A DNA stretch of 5,510 bases from an uncultured Dehalococcoidia bacterium (GTDB taxonomy: Bacteria > Chloroflexota > Dehalococcoidia > Tepidiformales > Tepidiformaceae): NCBI GenBank assembly GCA_937864275.1, contig CALMIW010000779.1, forward strand, positions 1 through 5,510, in the 5' to 3' direction. The notes beneath the pieces were generated by a model that was not told where the DNA came from, did not search any database, and was given only the letters and a program-made list of their open reading frames with translations. The translations under genes were made by a program, and so were the position numbers. Below, one piece after another: positions 1 through 4,353 of this stretch. Within the stretch, counting starts at the first letter, position 1, and the number at the start of each line of letters is the position of its first letter.

Positions 1-414
1 CCGCAGGTACTCGCACAGCTGGCTGCGGTGATGCGTCTCGTGTTCGATCAGCCCGCCCATCACCCGGCGCCAGGCCGGGAACGGTTCACCGATAGTCTGA
101 GGGATGAACTTCTCCAGGTCCGCATCGACGAGCCCGGCGATCACCTTCTTGCCCGTGCGCAGCGTGAGCCTGCGCAGCCCGAGCGCGTCGGTGCCGGGTC
201 TCACGGTGTGGCCCCTGTAGTGGACCTCCCCGGTCTGGACGCCGCCCAGGTTCATCAGGCGGGTGTTGGCGATGTGCGTCACCAGCTCGCCGGCGCTGAA
301 CTCTCCAGGCGCGGGACGCCAGTCGACATCCTCGTCGCGCAGCCGTTCGACGGCCTCGTAGGTGCGCGCGTGGACGTTGGTGACGTACTTGATGAGGTCC
401 TCTTTGCCGATCAT
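1..414 (-). CDS. DinB-family protein, C-terminally cut by window edge
   Basis: This is the N-terminal 138 residues of a DinB-superfamily four-helix-bundle protein; the reading frame is still open at base 1. It begins MIGKEDLIKYVTNVHARTYE. The family's three metal-binding histidines are all visible: H47 (in ELVTHIANT), and H125 and H129 in the EHETHHRSQL motif, the HxxxH pair. Known members are metal-dependent, cytoplasmic and often thiol-linked (bacillithiol or mycothiol) transferases, but most are uncharacterised, so the substrate here is unknown. A full-length protein is usually about 150-170 residues, so only the last helix is probably missing. ATG at 414 is the only start: no ATG, GTG or TTG occurs in frame back to the upstream gene's stop. 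No Shine-Dalgarno is visible before it. It lies 59 bp downstream of the crotonase on the same strand, behind a strong hairpin. The family call is firm; the function is not. Confidence 0.88.
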   Translation of the reverse strand, partial: MIGKEDLIKYVTNVHARTYEAVERLRDEDVDWRPAPGEFSAGELVTHIANTRLMNLGGVQTGEVHYRGHTVRPGTDALGLRRLTLRTGKKVIAGLVDADLEKFIPQTIGEPFPAWRRVMGGLIEHETHHRSQLCEYLR

Positions 415-431
415 CGTTCGAGTATGGAGGA

Positions 432-470
432 CGGGCGGCGGGCTTCCAACGCCCCACGCCCCGCCGCCTG
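432..470 (-). terminator. GC-rich hairpin between crotonase and DinB genes
   Basis: Bases 434-442 (GGCGGCGGG) pair perfectly with 460-468 (CCCGCCGCC). The stem extends by a G-T and a C-G pair to 432/470, with a 17-base loop. It starts four bases after the crotonase stop codon and ends 17 bases before the DinB start. There is no T-tract after it on the minus strand, so it may be a weak terminator, an attenuator or an mRNA processing/stability element between two cotranscribed genes. Confidence 0.5.
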
Positions 471-473
471 GGT

Positions 474-1262
474 TCAGCGCCCCTGGAACTTCGCCGCCCG
501 CCGTTCGACGAAAGAGCGGATGCCTTCGCGGGCGTCCTCGGTCTCCAGCACGGTCGCGCGGATCTCCGGGATGGCGGCGATCGCCGCCTTCTCTCCGGCA
601 TCGAAGAACGCGCGCGCGGCCATCTTGGTGACTCGAATTCCGAGCGGCGCGTTCGCGGCGATCTTCGCGGCCAGTTCCATCGCACGGTCGACCTGGGTGC
701 CGGCCGGTACCACCTCCTGCACGAGGCCAATCCGGTGTGCCTCTGCGGCATCGAACTCGTCGCACAGCATCAGGTGGTACATCGCGTTTCCCCACCCGGT
801 CCGGGAGAGGAAACGGAAGTGCGCGCCCGCGAGCGGAGCGATCCCGCGCTTCGCTTCCATCTGGCAGAACCTTGCGTCGTCGGCGGCGACGACGATGTCA
901 CCCGCCAGCATCATCTCGATGCCGATGGTGTAGGTGATGCCCTGCACGGCGGTCACGATGGGCTTGGTGCACCGCCGGCTGACACCGAACGGGTCGACGT
1001 TGCCCTCGGGCGTAGGCCGGGAGGTAGCCGTCGGTCCGAAGAACTTCGGCATGTCCAGTCCGGAGGTGAAGTGCGGACCTTCGGCGCAGAGCACTCCCAC
1101 CCAGAGGTCGGGAGAGTCTTCCAGCGTGGTCAGCGCCTCGGAGAGTTCGAGCATCATCTCGGGGTCGAAGGCGTTGTACTTGGCGACGTTGTCGATGGTG
1201 ATCTTCAGGATGTGACCGTCGATTTCGGTGTGGATGCGGCCGTGTTCTTCGGGCTGGCTCAT
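474..1262 (-). CDS. Crotonase-fold enoyl-CoA hydratase/isomerase
   Basis: A cytoplasmic 262-residue protein of the enoyl-CoA hydratase/isomerase (crotonase) superfamily, the usual length for a single-domain member. It likely hydrates or isomerises an acyl-CoA in beta-oxidation or a related pathway. The CoA-binding and oxyanion segment is HFTSGLDM (residues 64-71), and the second oxyanion segment is around TIGIE (112-116). Glutamates E116 (TIGIEMMLAGD) and E136 (CQMEAKRGIAPLAG) align with the two catalytic glutamates of classical hydratase (rat E144 and E164), so hydratase activity is plausible. The C-terminus SFVERRAAKFQGR is typical of the family. I chose ATG at 1262 because an AAAGGA Shine-Dalgarno lies five bases upstream and the family homology begins there. 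An upstream in-frame ATG at 1325 adds 21 residues with no family similarity and would lie inside a palindrome. Exact substrate is not readable; members of this family also include isomerases, dehalogenases and hydrolases. Confidence 0.93.
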   Translation of the reverse strand: MSQPEEHGRIHTEIDGHILKITIDNVAKYNAFDPEMMLELSEALTTLEDSPDLWVGVLCAEGPHFTSGLDMPKFFGPTATSRPTPEGNVDPFGVSRRCTKPIVTAVQGITYTIGIEMMLAGDIVVAADDARFCQMEAKRGIAPLAGAHFRFLSRTGWGNAMYHLMLCDEFDAAEAHRIGLVQEVVPAGTQVDRAMELAAKIAANAPLGIRVTKMAARAFFDAGEKAAIAAIPEIRATVLETEDAREGIRSFVERRAAKFQGR

Positions 1263-1311
1263 GGCGTTCCTTTCGCGGCGGCCGGCGCCTTGCGGCCCGG
1301 CGGCACAGTGA

Positions 1312-1326
1312 GTTGCACGTTGCAAC
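1312..1326. promoter_or_regulatory. Palindrome upstream of crotonase, candidate operator
   Basis: A perfect inverted repeat, GTTGCA-CGT-TGCAAC, lies 50 bp upstream of the crotonase start, in the divergent intergenic region. Its size and symmetry resemble an operator for a dimeric regulator such as a TetR- or GntR-type protein, which often control acyl-CoA genes. It would cover the transcription start of the minus-strand promoter proposed at 1329-1357. No regulator gene is in the window. Confidence 0.4.
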
Positions 1327-1328
1327 GA

Positions 1329-1357
1329 ACGCTACCCGAGACCGCACCAGCCGGCAA
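1329..1357 (-). promoter_or_regulatory. Candidate sigma-70-type promoter for crotonase
   Basis: Read on the minus strand, TTGCCG (1357-1352, 4 of 6 to TTGACA) and TAGCGT (1334-1329, 3 of 6 to TATAAT) are separated by exactly 17 bases. Transcription would start near 1322, inside the palindrome, giving a leader of about 60 bases. The hexamer matches are modest, so this is a position-based suggestion. Confidence 0.3.
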
Positions 1358-1372
1358 TCCCCCGGTGCCGGC
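1350..1372. repeat. Inverted repeat in the divergent intergenic region
   Basis: GCCGGCA (1350-1356) and TGCCGGC (1366-1372) are perfect seven-base arms around a nine-base spacer. It lies 40 bp upstream of the arsenate reductase start and overlaps the proposed -35 of the crotonase promoter. It may be an operator or a leader hairpin. In such GC-rich DNA short CG-rich arms also arise by chance. Confidence 0.35.
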
Positions 1373-1412
1373 GATCACCCGCCGTTAACCGGGAGGCGTA
1401 CCATCGAAGCGG

Positions 1413-1832
1413 ATGCCAGCCTCCGCCGAGAACCCCGAAGTCCTGTTCGTCTGCGTCCACAACGCGGGCCGCTCGCAGATGGCTGCGGCCCTGACGGCGT
1501 CGCTCAGCGGCGGGCGGGTCGCGGTTCGCTCGGCCGGCTCCGCGCCCGCCAGCGCGGTCAACCCGAGAGTCGTCGAGGTGATGGCCGAGCTCGGCCTGGA
1601 CCTTTCCGGGGAGTTCCCCAGGCCGCTCACGGATGGCGCGGTGCGCGCGGCCGATGTCGTCATCACCATGGGCTGCGGCGATGCCTGCCCGTTCTACCCG
1701 GGCAAGCGCTACCTGGACTGGCAGCTCGACGACCCGGCGAAGCTCGATATCGACGGCGTGCGGCGAGTGCGCGACGAGGTCGCTGCCCTGGTGCGAGGGC
1801 TGCTCGCCGAGCTTGGTGTGGAGACTCCCTGA
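1413..1832 (+). CDS. arsC: Arsenate reductase / low-molecular-weight phosphatase fold
   Basis: A 139-residue cytoplasmic protein of the low-molecular-weight tyrosine phosphatase / ArsC superfamily. The phosphate (arsenate) loop is CVHNAGR at residues 14-20, the CX5R motif with nucleophile C14 and R20, followed by SQMA. The second signature TMGCGDACPFYPGKRYLDW (85-103) and the LDDP motif (105-108; D107 is the likely general acid) are typical of actinobacterial-type arsenate reductases, which turn As(V) into As(III) with mycothiol and mycoredoxin. The two extra cysteines, C88 and C92, are four residues apart, unlike the wider C82/C89 pair of the thioredoxin-linked Staphylococcus ArsC. ATG at 1413 is the only in-frame start after the stop codon at 1386. 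The nearest GGGAGG (1391-1396) is 16 bases away, too far for a normal ribosome-binding site. No arsR, arsenite pump or thiol partner is adjacent, so the role in arsenic resistance rests on homology, and a protein phosphatase role remains possible. Confidence 0.9.
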   Translation: MPASAENPEVLFVCVHNAGRSQMAAALTASLSGGRVAVRSAGSAPASAVNPRVVEVMAELGLDLSGEFPRPLTDGAVRAADVVITMGCGDACPFYPGKRYLDWQLDDPAKLDIDGVRRVRDEVAALVRGLLAELGVETP

Positions 1833-1842
1833 AAACCGGCTG

Positions 1843-1858
1843 TGTGACGCGCTTCACA
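1843..1858. promoter_or_regulatory. CRP/FNR-type binding site, TGTGA-N6-TCACA
   Basis: TGTGA (1843-1847), six bases CGCGCT, then TCACA (1854-1858) match the CRP core consensus exactly, including spacing. It begins 10 bases after the arsenate reductase stop codon and is centred about 123 bases before the kinase start. It could recruit a Crp-family activator for the kinase gene. The same bases can fold into a short stem (8 bp including two G-T pairs), so a weak terminator for arsC is the alternative. Confidence 0.45.
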
Positions 1859-1902
1859 TGGAAGGCCCGGTGATTGCGCGACGGTCCGGTGCGCGATCCA
1901 GC

Positions 1903-1908
1903 TAGACT
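1903..1908 (+). promoter_or_regulatory. Possible -10 element of the kinase promoter
   Basis: TAGACT matches TATAAT at four of six positions. No acceptable -35 lies 16-18 bases upstream. The centre of the CRP-type site would fall about 61-65 bases upstream of a start at 1912-1915, close to the class I activator position, where a weak -35 is common. This is inference from spacing. Confidence 0.25.
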
Positions 1909-1973
1909 GGGACTCCAGTTCAGCGCGCTCACCTGCACACGCTGCCCGGATACCCGGCAGGAGATAGGATCCC

Positions 1974-3479
1974 ATGCCGTCGCTTCGCCCCTTGAGCGCG
2001 CTTCTGAGCGACCCGGTCTCCCGTGCGATGCTCGCTGCCGGAGGGGTCTGGCTCTGGGACCACGACCTGACCACGGAAGTGACGGAGTACCAGCCAGGGT
2101 TCTGGGAGCAGTACGGCTACTCCACGCCGGAACTGAGCGAGACCTTCGACTTCCTCCGCGTCGTCCACACCCGAGACCTGCGTGAGATCACGAAGGCCTG
2201 GCGCGCCCACCTCGATGGCGAGACGCCCACGTATGAGTGCCAGTGGCGCCTGCGCACGGCGGGCGGCGAATGGCGCTGGCTCCAATCTCGGGGCCAGGTG
2301 ACGGAGCGCGACGCCGAGGGCCGGCCGACGCGCGTCGCAGGCGCATACACCGACATCACCAGCGTGAAGCGGTCCGAGCAGGACCTGGCGACTTCGAACG
2401 CGGAACTCGATGCGGTCTACCGGAGTTCGCGCGACGGCCTCGCCCTGGTGGCGGCCGACTTCACCCTGCTCCGCGCCAACGATGCAGCGATCTCCCTCAT
2501 CCGCCGCCTCACCGGGGTCGAAATCTCCGAGGGCGAAAGCGTCCGGAAGATCCCGGCCTTCGCCGAGGAACGCCCGGTGATGGGGGACCTCCTGGGAGTG
2601 CTCGGCGGCGGGGCCGACGTTCGGCCCCGGGTTGCCGCGGGACCTTCCGGCGGCGGCTGGGCTGAGTTCTCCTACTCGCCCGTGCTCGACCCTGCGGGCG
2701 GCATCTTCGCCGTGGCGGTCACGATCCGGGACATCACCGAAAAGGTGCGCCTCGAACAAGCGCGCATGCAGACGCTCCGGCTCGAAAGCCTCGGCCTCAT
2801 CGCCGGAGGCGTGGCCCACGACTTCAACAACCTCCTCGGCGCGGTCATCGGGAACATCGACGTGGCGGCCCAGAGCGCGAATGACCCGGACACCGCGGCG
2901 GCGCTCAGCGAAGCCCGCCAGGCGGCGCGCCGGGCATCGGAACTGGTCCAGCAACTGCTCGCCTTCGCCGCGCCGAATCCGCCCCTGACCCGGCGGATCG
3001 ACTTCGCCTCGCTCGCCCGCGAGATGGTCCGCTATGCGGGGAAGATCCCCGGGAACCGCACGCCGGTCCGCGAGTACCTGCCGGCCGGGCTCCCGCAGAT
3101 GGATGCCGACCCGAACCAGCTCCGGCAACTCGTCCTGAACCTCGTGGTGAACGCGCTGGAGGCCACGCGCGAGCAGGGAACTCGAGTGACGGTGCGCGCC
3201 TGGACGGTGACAGACCCGCTGGAGGTCTCGGATGAACTGCTGCTGGTGCAGCAGCCGGCGCCGCGCTACATCGCGCTCGAGGTGAGCGACGATGGCCCGG
3301 GGATGGCGCCCGAGACTGTCGAGCGCATCTTCGACCCGTTCTTCACGACCAAGCCGACGGGACACGGGCTCGGGCTCCCGTCGGTGCTCGGCGCCGTGAA
3401 GAGCCATGGCGGAACCATCGCCGTGAAGTCCGTGCCCGGCGAAGGGGCGGCGTTCACCGTATTCCTTCCCTGCCCCTGA
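1974..3479 (+). CDS. Soluble PAS-PAS sensor histidine kinase
   Basis: A 501-residue sensor kinase that should autophosphorylate a histidine and pass the phosphate to an unidentified response regulator. In order: a PAS domain (about 20-130, PAS_3-like, with the closing motif VAGAYTDITSVKR), a linking helix (131-150), a second more divergent PAS (about 150-257, ending AVAVTIRDITEKVRLEQ), a HisKA dimerisation domain with phospho-acceptor H282 in GGVAHDFNNLL, and an HATPase_c domain. The ATPase has an N box (NLVVNALEA, N393), G1 box (DDGPGM, 439-444), F box (FDPFFTTK, 453-460) and G2 box (GHGLGL, 463-468). The HDFNN form of the H box is typical of PAS kinases of the NtrB-like group. I see no transmembrane segment or receiver domain, so the protein is probably cytoplasmic and senses an internal ligand, redox state or light through its PAS domains; the signal is not readable. 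ATG at 1974 follows AGGAG at 1959-1963. No response regulator lies next to it. Confidence 0.94.
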   Translation: MPSLRPLSALLSDPVSRAMLAAGGVWLWDHDLTTEVTEYQPGFWEQYGYSTPELSETFDFLRVVHTRDLREITKAWRAHLDGETPTYECQWRLRTAGGEWRWLQSRGQVTERDAEGRPTRVAGAYTDITSVKRSEQDLATSNAELDAVYRSSRDGLALVAADFTLLRANDAAISLIRRLTGVEISEGESVRKIPAFAEERPVMGDLLGVLGGGADVRPRVAAGPSGGGWAEFSYSPVLDPAGGIFAVAVTIRDITEKVRLEQARMQTLRLESLGLIAGGVAHDFNNLLGAVIGNIDVAAQSANDPDTAAALSEARQAARRASELVQQLLAFAAPNPPLTRRIDFASLAREMVRYAGKIPGNRTPVREYLPAGLPQMDADPNQLRQLVLNLVVNALEATREQGTRVTVRAWTVTDPLEVSDELLLVQQPAPRYIALEVSDDGPGMAPETVERIFDPFFTTKPTGHGLGLPSVLGAVKSHGGTIAVKSVPGEGAAFTVFLPCP

Positions 3480-3501
3480 GTATCTGGTTCCTTACTTTCG
3501 C

Positions 3502-3529
3502 TTAACACGCCTGGCAATCTCAAGATAGT
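3502..3529 (+). promoter_or_regulatory. Candidate promoter of the cupredoxin gene
   Basis: TTAACA (3502-3507, 5 of 6 to TTGACA) and GATAGT (3524-3529, 4 of 6 to TATAAT) are spaced by 16 bases in the most AT-rich stretch of this intergenic region. Transcription would start near 3536, giving a leader of about 50 bases that contains two palindromes and a strong ribosome-binding site. Confidence 0.4.
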
Positions 3530-3546
3530 TGCGCAGCGTACTACTC

Positions 3547-3570
3547 CGCGATCGCGCCCCGGATCGATCC
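3547..3570. repeat. Two adjacent 10-bp palindromes in the cupredoxin leader
   Basis: CGCGATCGCG (3547-3556) and GGATCGATCC (3561-3570) are each perfect palindromes, both centred on or built from GATC, and separated by CCCC. They lie between the candidate promoter and the ribosome-binding site. They could form a tandem operator. The first contains GCGATCGC, the octamer known as HIP1 in cyanobacteria, which recurs at 577-584 in the crotonase gene. Confidence 0.35.
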
Positions 3571-3573
3571 CTC

Positions 3574-3580
3574 GGAGGAG
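3574..3580 (+). promoter_or_regulatory. Strong Shine-Dalgarno of the cupredoxin gene
   Basis: GGAGGAG sits seven bases before the ATG at 3588. It is the best ribosome-binding site in the window, fixes the start and suggests high expression. Confidence 0.8.
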
Positions 3581-3587
3581 ACCACGA

Positions 3588-4280
3588 ATGAAACCCCTAG
3601 CCTTCCGTCCCCGGGCGCTGCTTGCCCTCGCCGCCGCGTGCGCGTTCGCGATGCTCGCCGCACTCCCCCGCGATGCCGGCGCGGCCAACGCCGCCGTCTC
3701 CATCAACAACTTCGCGTTCTCGCCCGGCTCGGTCACCGTTGGCATCGGCGACACCGTGACCTGGACGAACAACCAGGCGGGCGGGCCCCACACGGTGCCT
3801 TCCGACGCCGCCGGCGGGATGGATTCCGGCACGCTCGCCTCGGGCGCTACCTATGCGAAGACCTTCGACGCGGCAGGCACCTTCACCTACTTCTGCGCCA
3901 TCCACCCGACGATGACCGGGACGGTCATCGTCACCGCGGCAGAAGCAACCGCAACCGCGACGACAGCGGCGCCGACCGCGACCACCGCCGCCGCGACTGC
4001 GACCCCAACCGCCGCTGCGACGTCGACGGCCGCCGCGACCGCGACCGCCACCACGGCGGCGGCGACGGCCACCCAACCGGCCGCGACCGCGACGCCGACG
4101 CGTGCTTCGACAGCACCCGCAGGGACGCCGACCACCCAGGCCCCCGCCCCTCCGGCGACCGGGACCGATGACGGCGGCGATGGCGGTGGCGCACTCCTGC
4201 CGGTCGCCGGGATCGGCCTGCTCGCCGTGGTTGGCGGCGCGGCCGCCTGGGCGATGAGCCGCCGCCGCAGGGCCGCTTAG
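3588..4280 (+). CDS. Secreted, membrane-anchored cupredoxin (type-1 copper protein)
   Basis: A 230-residue plastocyanin/amicyanin-like protein. It has a signal peptide (about 1-32: charged start, hydrophobic core 10-27, cleavage probably near AGA/AN), then a single cupredoxin domain (about 34-117). The four type-1 copper ligands are visible: H68 in GGPHTVP, and C103, H106 and M109 in FCAIHPTM. A low-complexity Ala/Thr/Pro stalk follows (about 118-192), then an Asp/Gly patch (DDGGDGGG), a hydrophobic segment (about 203-222) and a basic tail RRRRAA. This architecture places a copper electron carrier outside the cytoplasmic membrane, tethered by its C-terminus, and the stalk may be glycosylated. 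LPVAG at 204-208 precedes the hydrophobic segment, so a sortase-like signal is conceivable but departs from LPXTG. The partner oxidase or reductase is not in the window. The gene has its own candidate promoter, a strong Shine-Dalgarno and a terminator-like hairpin, so it is probably monocistronic. The copper-site call is firm; the physiological partner is unknown. Confidence 0.93.
   Translation: MKPLAFRPRALLALAAACAFAMLAALPRDAGAANAAVSINNFAFSPGSVTVGIGDTVTWTNNQAGGPHTVPSDAAGGMDSGTLASGATYAKTFDAAGTFTYFCAIHPTMTGTVIVTAAEATATATTAAPTATTAAATATPTAAATSTAAATATATTAAATATQPAATATPTRASTAPAGTPTTQAPAPPATGTDDGGDGGGALLPVAGIGLLAVVGGAAAWAMSRRRRAA
3945..4110 (+). repeat. Low-complexity GCGACC-type repeat encoding the Ala/Thr stalk
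   Basis: Irregular, imperfect repeats of GCGAC, ACCGC and GCCGC units encode alternating Ala-Thr runs (TATATT, AATATPT, TAAATSTAAAT) inside the cupredoxin. The number of units is likely to vary between strains by slippage. The repeat also creates long open frames on the opposite strand that are not genes. Confidence 0.7.
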
Positions 4281-4291
4281 CCCCAGGCAGC

Positions 4292-4322
4292 CCCGGGGCC
4301 CGGATGCCGCCCGGGCCTCGGG
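4292..4322 (+). terminator. Terminator-like hairpin after the cupredoxin gene
   Basis: Bases 4292-4303 (CCCGGGGCCCGG) pair with 4311-4322 (CCGGGCCTCGGG) over 12 base pairs with one G-T, leaving a seven-base loop. It starts 12 bases after the cupredoxin stop codon. No T-tract follows, as often seen in very GC-rich genomes, so efficiency is uncertain. It separates the cupredoxin transcript from the terminase gene. Confidence 0.6.
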
Positions 4323-4353
4323 CGTTACGCCGCCGGCGGCCACGCTCAGATGG

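Noticed and set aside
573..588. A perfect 16-bp palindrome GGCGGCGATCGCCGCC in the crotonase gene as a regulatory site
   Set aside because: It is explained by the encoded Ala-Ala-Ile-Ala-Ala residues with GC-rich codons; it is mentioned only in connection with the GCGATCGC octamer.
28..933. A 301-residue plus-strand open frame at the left end
   Set aside because: It lies opposite the DinB and crotonase genes, whose motifs are clear, and shows no domain of its own.
735..1388. A 217-residue plus-strand open frame across the crotonase and intergenic region
   Set aside because: It is antisense to conserved crotonase sequence, low in recognisable features and ends in the regulatory region.
1874..1908. 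TTGCGC as a -35 partner for TAGACT upstream of the kinase
   Set aside because: The spacing is 23 bases, too long for a sigma-70 promoter; only the -10 and CRP-type site are kept as low-confidence calls.
1929..3407. A 492-residue open frame on the minus strand opposite the histidine kinase
   Set aside because: It is rich in Arg, Gly and Pro with no recognisable domain, and it mirrors the codon bias of a kinase whose every catalytic motif is present on the plus strand.
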